In this document: positions 13,240 to 24,001 of the stretch, one piece after another
How the letters are laid out: each line of letters begins with the position of its first letter
How positions within the stretch are numbered: the stretch's first letter is position 1
From: Alternaria dauci
Taxonomy: Eukaryota; Ascomycota; Dothideomycetes; Pleosporales; Pleosporaceae
Assembly (NCBI RefSeq): GCF_042100115.1
Contig: NC_091276.1
Coordinates: 124,001-188,000 of the forward strand
Direction: 5' to 3'
Length of the DNA: 64,000 nucleotides
Position numbers and translations under genes: made by a program
The notes under the pieces: generated by a model
Seen by the model: the letters and a program-made list of their open reading frames with translations, nothing else
Told to the model about the DNA's origin: nothing
The model's database searches: none

Positions 13240-14971
13240 ATGCACCAGTACTGTTGACCACTCCACAGGATCTTGCATTAGCGCCTGCTTATGCGACCTC
13301 GCTTGTCTTAACCGTGACCTAACATACCGTACAAACACGCTGTCTGATGCAGCCTTGTCACGAAACTAATCTTAACGATGGTCTCACTTTACACTATAGC
13401 TGTTCGTGACCCTGTGACCAGAGCGGCTCAGTCGCCTTCCCTGCATTGTTGTCAGGGCAGCAACTAGTTAGGGTCTTGATTAGTTGTACGTCCCTAGCTT
13501 ACTTATTAATAACGACGAAACTCTGCGCGCAGTCCCTCAATTATGGCACTATGACGTCTGCAGCGTTTCGCAGCCATTTCTTGATCCACGTCAAAACACC
13601 CAATGCCTCCAGGGCAGCTGTGATGCAGGTGATGCGAAACTAATTATGCTCGCGACTGTATTGTGAACAGTATAAAGCAAGATAAATCTAACTTTAATCC
13701 AAACCAATCCTTACCACATTCACTTATAGACTTACGGCATATGCGCGCTTATTCTTTAGGTCTTTCTCTATCGCCCGCACCTTATGAGAATCAAGATACG
13801 GTGGTTATGGTCGCAACGATAGTCGTGTCGCGCGCTACGCTAGGAACCACTTTAGGTCTTACCCCTGCTCGATCACTACTAACCCCATCTTCCGCAATCT
13901 GTAACTGCTATAGCAATAGATGTAACTAAGGTGCACATCGTCTCTGATTTTTAGGATGCTTAAGCTTAGAGAACATATGCTCTAAGCTTATCTCCGTGTC
14001 AAATAGACCTCCGCTTAGCGTCATAGCTCAACTACAACTATCAAATTTTCTCAGCTGCAATATAGCAGAAGGAAAAAAAAAGTGTCTAAAATACGGATGC
14101 ATAGCAATTTCAAATCTCTAGAAGTGTATAGGGAAGGGTAAGGTGCCTATACAGCTGGCTCATCTTACTAAGGGGCATTTCTCGCTTACGGGCAGGGGAC
14201 ATTAGAGCCAGCCCACCTTAAATGCTATTAGTAGTCATGCTAGCACCTTCTCGTAGGAGCACGCTAGTAAGACGCTTTTGTTAGTAAATAACGTGACACT
14301 GATCTCGATCAACTATAGAAGTGAGTCGGCACACAAGAAGAGTCGTGTCCTAGATACAAAGTCGTAAGATAACTTATATCTAGGTGTTATCTTTCGCGTT
14401 ACTCAATTGCTGTACATGTGCTTCAACAGCGTATTCCTTTGTGCGCAGGGCGCATAAGGAATTTCAACATAGACTGCAACTCTTATGTTAGGAAGGAGTG
14501 CTGCGATAACGTGACTACGATGACACAATAGCCTAGTCACTGAATCTAACCACTAATTAGAGTAATGCTTTAGCTACTTGAACTTAGCTCAGGCTTCCTT
14601 TGAAAAAAAGTGATTTAACTGTTACCTAACAAGACACTCGCAGTATCAGTCTTACAGGTGTCATCTGAGCATTTGTAAATGTTCAACTTATGACGTGACC
14701 TGGCATAACATCGAGCTTTCATAATTTTGGTACGCTTTAGTCACAACATTTATCGCTATTAGAGATCTAACATAGAGGTAACAGGTTCATCGGAGTTCTT
14801 TGCGAAAAAGCAATAGCACGACGGCGGAACTTACCAACTCCCTGTTATTGCTTGCGTATATTACTTAGATGTATTTAAACCAAATTATTCTCTAGATAAG
14901 CGGCAGTACTCTACAGCGTATATCTCCCAGGAGCTACAGTTATTCAATCTATCTCTTTCACGATAGTGAAA
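13240..14971. other. Spacer with no supported gene
   Basis: Base composition is near normal. Short open frames around 13,446-13,929 have no recognisable domain or signal peptide and no convincing start context. I see no repeat matching elsewhere in the window. Confidence 0.4.
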
Positions 14972-15461
14972 ATGCCAGAGCATCCTGTAGAGACCATCCT
15001 CCAATATTATTTCTCTAATCGCGGATTACTCGACGAAGCATTACTCGCCGCAGGGGCATCAGTTTCTAGTAAAGATGTACAAGGTAACGCGCAAGGAAAC
15101 AAGCGCCTCGCTCTCCTAGGAGATTCTGTTCTACAAGAAGCTGTTCTGGAGCCATAGTACAACTCTGAGGAAAGCACTGGTGAGTGCACATACGTGAAGA
15201 TTTGCTAAGAAACTAACATGGTCAGAGGAGGGTTCTAATAGAGTAAAAAATCTATGTGGGAACACAAAGTTGAGCGAAGTAGCTGAGAGAAGCGGACTGA
15301 CGAGGTACATCGTCAAAAACCCATGCCAACAAGGTCAGGCACCGCAGGAGACTGCCGCATCAACGGTTGAAGCACTGGTAGGAGCGGTTTACCTAGATTG
15401 TGGAAAGAACATATCAATAGTCATGAAAGTCCTTGAGGCTATCAGGTTTTTCACAGAGTAA
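14972..15461 (+). pseudogene. Small RNase III-domain protein with a single nonsense codon
   Basis: Exon 1 (14972-15179) and exon 2 (15226-15461) are joined by a 46-bp intron with GTGAGT donor, CTAAC branch point and CAG acceptor. The result is about 147 codons. Residues 43-54 read NKRLALLGDSVL, the RNase III signature region, and exon 2 contains TVEALVGAVYLD, the second conserved helix. The canonical first acidic residue (Glu in ERLEFLGD) is Ala here, and the Asp before FEA is Ser, so the double-strand RNA cleaving site looks incomplete even apart from the stop. Codon 62 is TAG (15,155-15,157) where TGG is expected, a G-to-A change in RIP context. The rest of the frame is clean. No dsRNA-binding domain is present. 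This fits the mini RNase III-like proteins found in ascomycetes. Confidence 0.72.
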
Positions 15462-15562
15462 TGAAGATGGATTGAGATTCTTACGCGCGACAAAAAAGAA
15501 AGCATTAAATAACTAGAATGAGCGATAAACTTATCTTGACATAATGATGCAATAATACTGTG

Positions 15563-15814
15563 CTATTCCTTTATTACCCTACTGTGTAGCGTATCGACCG
15601 TGCGGAGCCTATTCTCTCCTTTTTCTCGACAGCCGCAGCAGTCATGCCATACTAAACCTTGATTAACACTGCACCTAGAGTACCCCTCTCTGCACGCGCT
15701 GACTTGTACAGAGGCGAACACGCGGAATCTGCATCTAGTTTTGTTCCTAGCGCACATCCACAAGACAATATAATCTCGAATGTGTATATTGCATAGAATG
15801 TTGTGTAGCGACAA
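15563..15814 (-). CDS. Cysteine-rich ORF, possible exon of a small protein
   Basis: An open frame of about 83 codons without an ATG start contains eight or so Cys, including the spaced series MC-ARNKTRC, SAC-REGYSRC and a terminal DCCGC. The end of the frame is basic. No signal peptide is visible in this frame, so if real it would need an upstream exon. The Cys spacing could suit a small secreted protein, but the frame could equally be chance. Confidence 0.25.
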   Translation of the reverse strand: MSLHNILCNIHIRDYIVLWMCARNKTRCRFRVFASVQVSACREGYSRCSVNQGLVWHDCCGCREKGENRLRTVDTLHSRVIKE

Positions 15815-16028
15815 GATACAGGTTATTGTATTTTGATTGTTGATTTAGCTCTGTTGTCACAGCCTGGCTGGTTGTCTTAGGGCTGCGCGGCCTCTTGGCT
15901 CTTGGAACCTCATTTTGTGAGCCGCCAACATAATTGGTCTTTTACGTCTGTGATGTATATAATGACGACATGTGATAACAGGATCGATCTCGTACTACAT
16001 GAATACAACCTCGTTACAGTACCCGTGA

Positions 16029-16238
16029 TCTTGACTAGACTAGCTAGGTCCTTTATGCGCTACGCAATAACATCTTAAGTCTTTACAGGGGTTAATAACC
16101 TTATGTAGCATAGCGCACATTGTCTGTACGTTAGTAGGGATGTAAACATATAGTTAGTGGAGCGAAGCGAATAAAGGCTAGGCTTCTGTCCCCTGTTAAG
16201 ACTGGATGCCGAGGTAGCGGGAGCTGTTAGTTCCCCTT
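16029..16238. repeat. 220-bp dispersed repeat, copy 2
   Basis: Direct-orientation partner of 11,293-11,512. It is about 10 bp shorter and lies 550 bp downstream of the RNase III-like gene. The differences from copy 1 include many C/T and G/A transitions. Confidence 0.75.
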
Positions 16239-17176
16239 TGAGTTGTCCAAGAAGCAGAAAAGAAGAGACATTAGTTACGATGGAACATTAGTATGATATT
16301 AGACAAGGCAGGTACCATACTAGGGATCTCAGGGTCATTAATACCGCAGCGCTATACTCCTCTACGTGCGGCGACGTCGAAGATAATCTCAAATCTGCAG
16401 GGCTCCGTTTAATAGTATATAGACAGACGCAGAAAGACATCCTACGTGATGTTTGCTTCTTAGTCTCAAATTTGTTACCATTCTATTTAGCAACCTTATA
16501 TTCGACGAATTGTCAATGACGGAGGGCACAGCTCAGGAAGGCACGTATCTGCGTTAGGTAGTAGTGGGAATTATAAATAAGTAAGGCGCTTTATATTCTT
16601 TATTTTCCTCTAAGTTTATCTATTTCACGTACCTACGCGGTTCCTTCTTTCTAGTATACATGTTTCATTTATGCCCTACCTATTATGCGTCCTTAACGAC
16701 TTTGCGCTTACATGCTCCTACCTCGCGTGGTGGTGATCTTATTTAATCATAAGAGGGCTGTCTTAAGAAACTCCGGCGCTTAGTAGACGGCTACGGTTAA
16801 CGGCGCCGCGCGACGCACGATGCCTTCCAGCTTTCTGTGCCTAAAGTTAGGCCCGCAGTTTGTTGAGGGCGATCGTGTGAGGATTAGTGTCTTTAGCGAG
16901 CTCTAGGAGGATAGATGGGAAGAAGTAACTAAACTCCTTGACGACGGCCGAGTCAGGAAAGAACGTGCCGCCGCTAGGCTAGTTAGGCAAGAGTTTACCC
17001 TTGCGATCTCGACGAACCACGCGGATAGACAAACTATTTGTGCTGGATAGGTTTCCTACGACTAGATACTCGGGAAACCATTTGGCGTACACGGGTGGTT
17101 ATATGACAGCGAGACCGATAGACGCGATAGAGCCAGTTGCGACTTTGCCTAGGTGCATGCAGTAGGCGAAGCTTGG
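16239..17176. other. Spacer, no supported gene
   Basis: Mixed composition with CpG present. Stretches such as 16,780-17,120 could be mutated coding sequence related to the unknown minus-strand gene next door, but nothing is recognisable. Confidence 0.35.
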
Positions 17177-17599
17177 TTAGTAGCGGAAATTGAGAAGGTT
17201 TCGTCCACCTCTAACTCTGTAGAAGTGCTGGAATCGCTGCTCCTTATATATTAGGCGGGGGACATCTTCACTAAGTTCGCGGTCTTCTGTTAGATCTATA
17301 ATGTGCCAGGCAGAGCGGGCACCGCCGATACGGACAACCACCAGGCTGTTCTGCTTAGGGCGGTCTTGTAGTGTAGCGTCCTCTTTGGGCTCGTCTGTAG
17401 GCTCTTCGTCGGAGTCTTCTAAGAGTATAGGCAACTCGCCCCGGCACACTTCGCTTAAGTGGGCAGGGTTGTTATTGACGGAGATAAGAGAGCTAGGGGC
17501 CTACAAAGTTAAAGTTGGTAACGCACTTAATATACCTATGTCAAGAGAACGTACCTGGTCGTAGGCGACGCCAGCCTACTCGTTAGGGTCACTATTCAT
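17177..17599 (-). pseudogene. Unrecognised protein, C-terminal part, two nonsense codons
   Basis: The frame from ATG 17,599 to the stop at 17,177 is 141 codons, with TAG at two places where Trp fits well (NE*AGVAY and TL*APSS). The second half is uninterrupted. It has an acidic stretch LEDSDEEPTDEPKED followed by a conserved-looking IGGARSAWHIIDLT and a basic tail. G-to-A nonsense changes on the coding strand match RIP. It probably belongs with the coding remnant at 17,930-18,400 as the 3' part of one gene. I do not recognise the family. Confidence 0.45.
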
Positions 17600-17929
17600 C
17601 TTGCTAGTAGGGGTGCGATAATAGGCGTTGTGTCTAAGAGTTGAGGGTCAGACGTGAAGCTAGGAGCGTACGCGGAGCCATCGTGAGCAGCGACGGCCTT
17701 AGCGGGGACTGTTGACTAGTAACTAGTGAGTTACTACTTATGGAGAAACGCTGAAGTCCTCGCATAATTAATAAGCTAGCTAAGCGACTGCTACCGCCGC
17801 GTACGTCGCACGTGCCAAACTAGACGTCAGGTTACTGCTGAGCATGCGGCCAACTTTCGCGATCTCAGGAGATATAATAAATATACAGCTGTCCTCCTCC
17901 CTTCCTTATCTATGTCCGTTATCCTTACC

Positions 17930-18400
17930 GCCTGTTCTCATCATTAGACTCGTCCGCATCAGGCTCAAGAACAGGCTTCTTCTGCATACGTCCTGCAGAC
18001 ACTAACGGCGCGCTAGAGTACTTACGCCACAGCCTAATCTAGGCTTAGAGGAAGGTATTGCTATAGGCCTTTGTTCTATTAAAAGGCAGCTTAGCCTGTG
18101 GTTGTTAGTATGCGGGCAGGAAGAAGCCGGCTGTAGAACGTACGTCTTTGAGCTCCTTTACCTAATCTAGCAGCCTCTGTGCCTCGTCCTTAGATACGCA
18201 GTTAGGAAAGCGGATTATGGCGTACCGGCGGTTGGCGGGTGACGGGGCGAGCCTAGAGAGAGCCTTGGCGTAGGAGATACGTAGAGGGTGACGCGAGGGG
18301 GAGGCGGGGTTAGAAGGCGCGATGGAGCTCGAGGGCAAACTGAAGCAGAAAGCGGCCGACTGCGTCGCCTAGATAGCTAGGCTTTCTTAAGCTCCAGGCG
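17930..18400 (-). pseudogene. Unrecognised coding remnant upstream of 17,599
   Basis: A minus-strand frame reads through several TAG codons at likely Trp positions (for example LLD*VKEL and FL*A*IRLW). It contains RYAIIRFPN, an acidic LEPDADESNDEN end and a GTAAGG that may be a splice donor leading toward 17,599. The sequence is Ser/Pro-rich at its start. No domain recognised. Confidence 0.4.
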
Positions 18401-18867
18401 AGGGGCAATAACGTAGTGTGAAGGCGCGCAGCCCGCAACAGCAGCTGCAGAACTAGCAGCGGCCTAGTGCGTAGATTGTGAGGAATGTGTAGATCGTGAG
18501 AATTGTGAGGATCGTGGTGGGGATCATAAGGACAGAAGCTGAGGTTGCAGAGGCGGGTGAGGTGGAGCTTGAAGCTTATCGTGGTAGAGCTTGGCGGCGG
18601 GGTAGCTCCTGCAGGCTGCAGCCAATCTACGGCACCGATGATGCGGGCGCCGCCAACAGCTCAAACTCACTCACCAACTTTCCACTCTATAAAATAGTAA
18701 TAAACAGGGGAAAAGAAGCAGAAACGTATAAGCAATGTATAATACAAGAAGAAGTGAAAGTTTCGAACTAGCGCGCACGCAAACGCATAGGCGTTGTTGT
18801 TTTCCCTAAGCTACCCTGTTTTAACACAATAGAATTGAACACCCGAAGCTTTTCCTCATGAACTCGC

Positions 18868-19557
18868 CTATATAAGATTATAGCCCCAGATACTGTTAAA
18901 CCACGCGCAACCAATCTTAGAGTAGTTGTTAGAGGTAAGGATCTCAGCGTAGCCGGTCTGGCCCTTGTACACCCAGCCTTCAGACATAGTGGAGCAAACA
19001 CCGTCAAGGCTAGGGAGAGTAGGGATCTCGCAGAGCTATCCGCCAACAAAGACAGACAAAAAGGACTCTATAGTGTGCTTACTAGGAGCGAGAACTTAAC
19101 CATAGGTGCTAGGGTTAAGCTTATGCGTCATAACACTAGCGCTCGCGGTTACACAGTTTAACGCGTTTTTCTCGAGCTCAGCGGAGCTCGCAAGCTCCTT
19201 CAGGCCCAACTTCGCGCGCTACTCGGAGATAATACCAATGTAGGTATCACCACCAGAAGGAGGAGCAACGGACGCAGATAGGGCGGCGGCAGTAGTAGTA
19301 GGAGCCTCGCTGGTAGGCTCAGGAGCGGGAGTGTAGACAGCGGTAGTAGTAGGCTTAGGTGCCTCGCTGGTTGGCGCAGGGGGTGCAACGTAAATAGACG
19401 TGCTAGTAGGCTTAACGGGCTCGTAGACGGTGTAGACAACAGTCTCAACAACTACGTAGACATTCTTAACCTCCTTGTACTAGTATTAACCGTAGGAAGG
19501 ATAGGCGAGAGCAGAGCCAGCAAGAGCAGCAACAGGGAGAGCGATAGCGGAACGCAT
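18868..19557 (-). pseudogene. Secreted CAP/PR-1-like protein inactivated by nonsense codons only
   Basis: A single frame of 230 codons runs from ATG 19,557 to TAG 18,868 without a frameshift. Residues 1-18 form a typical signal peptide (MRSAIALPVAALAGSALA). A Pro/Thr/Ser-rich linker follows, and then a CAP domain with IISE.RAKLGL, MTHKLNPSTYG, LCEIPTLP, YKGQTGYAEI and YSKIGCAW, the blocks expected of fungal SCP/TAPS proteins. The His usual in GHAEI is Tyr here (CAT to TAT). In-frame stops occur twice at 19,480-19,488 and once at 19,219-19,221, and again at STYG* and VGG*LCE. All fit CAA/CAG or TGG to TAA/TAG transitions. The protein would have been extracellular, and CAP proteins bind sterols or lipids. 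Confidence 0.8.
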
Positions 19558-20211
19558 CTCGATAGTTGTTGGTTTAACTTAGCTAGTGATAGAGTCTGGA
19601 CTAAGTATTAACAGGTAGGTTTAACAGAATAGTTTTCTGGTTTATAGGTTACTAAAAGAACGAGTTGATGCCGAAGGGTAGTAGAGAACGTGGTGTCAAA
19701 GATTGACTGTGTAGTAAGTAAATGAATAGATGTCGGAACCGGGAAGTCGCAGACCTAGGGTAAGGAATAGACTACATTTGTACAACGCCGCACTAACAAG
19801 GAAACAAGCGCTGTGCAGCGGACATAGGCTGCGAAATAAAAGCGAGCGCCATCGTAGCCTACCACTAATGCCCCACTATCACTTTATAAAGTATTTTCGT
19901 TGCATTCCAGCAGCTCATTAGTAAATTACATAGTCTCCTACCTATAGTACCCTCTTTTACCTTTACTCAAGCCTTTTCTCACTAGTCTACGTCGCCTCTA
20001 CGCTAAACCGTTTTTAGTTATTTTCTTTAAGTATATATATTTGTAGTTTTAACAATTACTCCTAAGTATCTCTATTACTAACTTACCTATCTAACGCAAC
20101 TTATTACTTAACTTAAATCTACTTTTATCTTAAGCTTTAGTAGTTAACTAAAGCTATAACTTATACCTGCACTAGCCTATACTACTAGTAATATTATAAG
20201 GATGCACCCTA
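19558..20211. other. Shared upstream region of the CAP and chitinase relics
   Basis: The two dead secreted-protein genes are divergent, so this stretch would have held both promoters. 19,558-19,920 has normal composition, and RIP-type sequence starts near 19,925. A small ORF at 19,730-19,921 has no recognisable feature. Confidence 0.45.
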
Positions 20212-21510
20212 CTAATATACTCCTTAGGGGAGTTATAACCCTATTATCTCTCTCTATACTTATTTAGGCTGCTCTAAATCTATAGACTACTAATAGTACT
20301 ATAGCCTCCTTAGCTGTGACGGGTTATAAGAACGTTACCTACTTTATTAACTAGGTTTATTTCGCTTAATAAAAAATGTCTAAGATCTACTTTACTAATA
20401 ATAAATACAGGCTATTTATAGTTGTAACTTTAACCCTTAAGATCTTCTAGGCTAAGAACTTACTTACGTTATATACGCCTTTACTAATATTTAACTAGAG
20501 ACTAGTAAAGTCTACTTAACAGACACTTAGTCTAATACTAATAAGTACTACCCTACTAACTCCTAGAATAATATTAGTACTAACGTCTACGGGTGCGTAA
20601 AGTAGCTGTTTCTACTTAAGAAGTAGAACTGTAAGCTTAAGGTACTCTTATTAATTAGCGGGTAGACCTACTCTACTAACTTTATAGCACTAGCGTTAAC
20701 ACTAAAGGGTTAGGAAACCTTTATAAGTAGTACGATTAAGATCCTTATAGACCTTAGTTTTAATAGTCTTAATATTAACTAGGAGTATCCCGCTAATAGA
20801 GTATAGGCTAATAATATAGTCTCCCTTCTTATAGAGACTTAGTAATAACTTAACGATTACTTAACCTAGTACACTAATAACTAATATTTACTTCTTATAA
20901 TTACGTCGCCTACTAGGCCTACTAACTATAATAGGATAAAGCTTACCGCTATAGATAAGTACCTTAACTTCTAGAACCTCGTAAGTGTTAATTCCTTATA
21001 ATCTCTATATCTTCTATCTATGTTAATACATATACAGATAGCGTACGACTACTCTAGCTCCTTAGACACTAACGCTAGCTATAACTCTAACTTCTACTCC
21101 TCCCTATTAAACCCCTCTTCTATACCTTTTAGTATAAAGAAGGCGCTAGATAACTATATCTCTGCTAGCGTGCCTGCTAATAAAATCGTGCTTAGTATAC
21201 TGCTATACGGCCGCTCCTTTACCTAGACTAAGGGCCTAGGGAGGCCGTTTTCGGGTGTAGGGTAGGGGACGTAGGAAGTAGGGGTCTATAATTATAAAGC
21301 GCTGCCTTAGGCTAATGTAAAGGTTACTAAGGATTTAGACCTAGTAGCGAGCTAGAGCTATAATACTATAAAGTGTAAGATAATTAGCTATAACACGCCC
21401 GCTATTATTACTAAGAAAGCCTAACTCGTTCACTAGTAGGGGTTAGGTAGTAGTATATAGTGGGAGAGCTTAACTAATAAGAAGGGTGCTAATAGTTTGA
21501 TTTCTATAGT
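20212..21510 (+). pseudogene. RIP-inactivated GH18 chitinase
   Basis: The frame from ATG 20,212 starts with a hydrophobic signal-like segment (residues 1-22), then GYKNVTYFIN at the first strand of the GH18 barrel. Later blocks include LLSI.G.TYS-like sequence near 20,650, and the catalytic DGLDIDWE site mutated to NSLNIN*E at 20,762-20,785. After a 54-bp intron (near 20,978-21,031, GTAAGT donor, ACAG acceptor) come AYDYSSS, VPANKIVLSILLYGRSFT and QWESLTNK. The aspartates of the catalytic motif have become Asn, and Trp codons became TAG. All are RIP-type G-to-A changes. The enzyme would have cut chitin outside the cell or at the wall. The C terminus is lost after 21,510. Confidence 0.82.
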
Positions 21511-22244
21511 ACGTATTTTTTTCCTTTCCTAGTAGTTGATTTAGGGGGACAGGAGGAGAGGAGAGCAATGCTAACAACATAAATAGTTTATTAATAAAAT
21601 TAGTAGTATTAGTGCATTAGATTAGAGTGCGAATTTGCTAAGCTTTCCGCAGAGCAAGTATAAGAATCTAAGGGGAGGGTTTCCTGACAACTAGAGCCCA
21701 TTTCTCGGCTCTTCAAAGACTGTGTTCTCAGACAAGGCTTTTCCCAGTAGTTCTAGGGAGCTTTTGTCACAGTTTGGAGTCTCTCTTGCCTCAACATGTA
21801 GTGGCGCCTCACCTTAGGTGAGATGATACTGCCTATCCTGCACTAGCGTTGTTATGGTCACCCACCTACATATACTGTTCGTAGCCTCACACAATACAAC
21901 GTTAGTTCAATCCTTTAATACTTCCTGCACACTATCCCCTATAGCTTTACAATGCTAACCAAAAATGGTTTCCGGTTCGTGTATATCATTTATTCTCAAC
22001 GGACAGAAGACTCACCTGTTTAGTACTATGGCTACATCGTACTCACTCAACTTTACCACAGACTGAACTTGGTTGTTATGTAGCGTATGTAATATCTTGA
22101 TCATATAAGGTGCGTCCCTAGGTAACAAGACGCCTTATGTAACGAGACACTTTTTCGTCCAGACCTTCAGAGTCGCGCCACAGAACCTATTAAAGCTCAA
22201 GCTTAACGCAATGCAGTTCTGCAGCTGTAACAATACGACAACAT
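21511..22244. other. Transition from RIPed to normal sequence, no gene
   Basis: RIP-type composition ends near 21,640, and from there CpA/TpG are common. I see nothing coding. Around 22,110-22,160 are two short motifs (GGTAACAAGAC and TGTAACGAGAC) that faintly resemble the subterminal motif of the large TIR element, too weak to call. Confidence 0.4.
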
Positions 22245-22532
22245 AGAAGGCCTAGCTACGATATCAACGGCGAAACCTCTAGCGACGACTATGACATCAA
22301 CGGCGATGAGAACGATAATCGTTCGAGCGACATCGTTGATAAGTCCTTAAGCTCTAGGAAACATAGCCGCTGGTCTGAACAGGACGACAACCGTGTACGC
22401 AGTTAGAAAGAGAAAGGCAAGTCTTAGGACTAGATCTATCATCGAATCTGCACAAGATCTCCTGGGGCCGTGAAAGCACGCTGGTACACAAAGTTGAAGG
22501 CGGAAGCTAAGACAAATTTAGCAAAGTCTTAA
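22245..22532 (+). pseudogene. Myb/SANT-like DNA-binding fragment
   Basis: The plus-strand frame ends at TAA 22,530-22,532. It has an acidic, repetitive DDYDING segment, then SRKHSRWSEQDDNRVRS*KEKGKS*D*IYHRI...SPGAVKARWYTKL, which fits a single Myb/SANT-type helix bundle. Three TAG codons fall where the repeat's conserved Trp residues are expected. It probably bound DNA in the nucleus. The upstream end is not defined. Confidence 0.5.
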
Positions 22533-22926
22533 AACAGGGAGAGAAGAAGAGAGAACTTGTATGTAAATTTTTCAACGTTGGATTACTTTCTAGGTAAGTT
22601 CGAGCTCTAGTACTTCATCCCTCCAGCATCACTTTTAAGCTTAACTAGCTGCTAAAGTTCTTTATAATTAACCTCACCTTCACTACTCACATGATTTCAT
22701 TCACCACAAACCAACATACGTCAAATATCACCGTATCCGACATTTACGTGAAAGCAGTGAGATTGCTGTTAGCGGTACAGTAGAATTGTGCGTTTTGCGC
22801 GGTCTGCTTTCCTCCATCTTTGTTCCTCAATTATCTACCTCATCTTCTTCTTTGCCTCTTAATTAATCAAAATTCACTTCTATCAGCACTCTCAGCACTC
22901 TCAATACCCTCGACACTTCTATCAAC

Positions 22927-23517
22927 ATGTCCAGCGCCTCCAAGCACCTCGCGTTCGGCGTCGTTAAACGGCTTAATCAAGCTCCGTCTTGTCGGCGACT
23001 TCGTCAACGAGTTCGCACTGGCCGAGAACGATCATCCCAAGGCCGGCGAGCGGCTCTCACCCAACAATTTCAGTGATGACACTATTAGCGTTAGTCACAT
23101 CTACTTCCACCCGGGCACTCGTGCGCCGCCCATTCCTCCCTTCTCCGTCCTTGACGCCTACAAGACCACGCATCCCAACGCGCCTATCATCGTCGATACG
23201 GACCGTAGCGACTCGTATTCGCGCGCTTCGTCAACAATCTCGTTGACAAGGTCGGCGCCGCTGCTAACGATGACGTCATCGTCCGGCTCTTCACGGTCGC
23301 TGCCGGTAGTGACGGCGTCCACTTTGACATAGCCGTACACTTCAAGGACGGCGTGCAGTATAAGAGTACCGATATCTTTGAGTGGGACGACGTCAACTTC
23401 GACACCGAGTTCAGCAAGGGTAGCAGTGGTGTGTCGGCTGTCTACTGCAGCATTTACGCTGTGCGCCACCTAGGTTCGAAACATTGTTATAGGTCTATGC
23501 CCTTCGGCCTCATCTGA
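22927..23517 (+). pseudogene. Unrecognised protein, frame-shifted
   Basis: GC-rich, codon-like sequence that is not RIPed. ATG 22,927 opens MSSASKHLAFGVVKRL. A second frame then carries LRLVGDFVNEFALAEN...SVLDAYKTTHPNAPIIVDTD, and a third carries FARFVNNLVDKV...VHFDIAVHFKDGVQYKST to a TGA at 23,515-23,517. Two frameshifts (between 22,970 and 22,990 and near 23,210) or unrecognised introns separate them. No signal peptide or known domain. The promoter side, 22,600-22,900, is CT-rich as in expressed fungal genes. Confidence 0.45.
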
Positions 23518-24001
23518 CGTCATCTTCGACGATTTGATGGACAAATGCTAGCACGGGCATTCCAACTCAATTAGAGCGGTGGAAAACAATATAATCTCTC
23601 TACCTAGAAATCATAGTGTTGCAGACCAATTTTCAGATAGCTAAACGAAGGCTTTGCACGATTTCTAGGTTAGTACTTTACTATCCGAACGCTACGAATT
23701 TCCAGCAAAAGAATCTAAGTACGGGTCTATATATCCACCTAAGTACCGGCAATACCTGCCTGCTAGCCTTGCTAGTTCCAGATCTATGCTAGCTTCGATT
23801 GGGCAGCTAGTAGGCTTAGTTATCTTTTGCTCGTCCCTACATACTTTGTTATCCTCCTGTCCCACCTAATTAGAGCACTTAGCAAAAAAATCCATCCTCG
23901 CAAGGCTAAGATTATGTTTGCTACCTTTTGTGATAATTAATTAACTTAGGTCTGCTACTGAGCTACTAGGTTGTCTTATGTTTTGTACGTAACGGGATAC
24001 G
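23518..24001. other. Spacer left of the MITE, no gene
   Basis: Ordinary composition. No repeat or coding signal found. Confidence 0.35.

Noticed and set aside
13446..13929. Three overlapping small ORFs
   Set aside because: No start context, domain, signal peptide or homology that I can recognise.
18496..19451. ORFs overlapping the CAP relic in other frames
   Set aside because: The CAP frame has a signal peptide and conserved blocks from end to end. The others are low-complexity shadows.
23158..23469. 103-codon minus-strand ORF
   Set aside because: Shadow of the GC-rich plus-strand coding relic at 22,927-23,517. Its sequence shows no domain and the opposite strand has better coding character.
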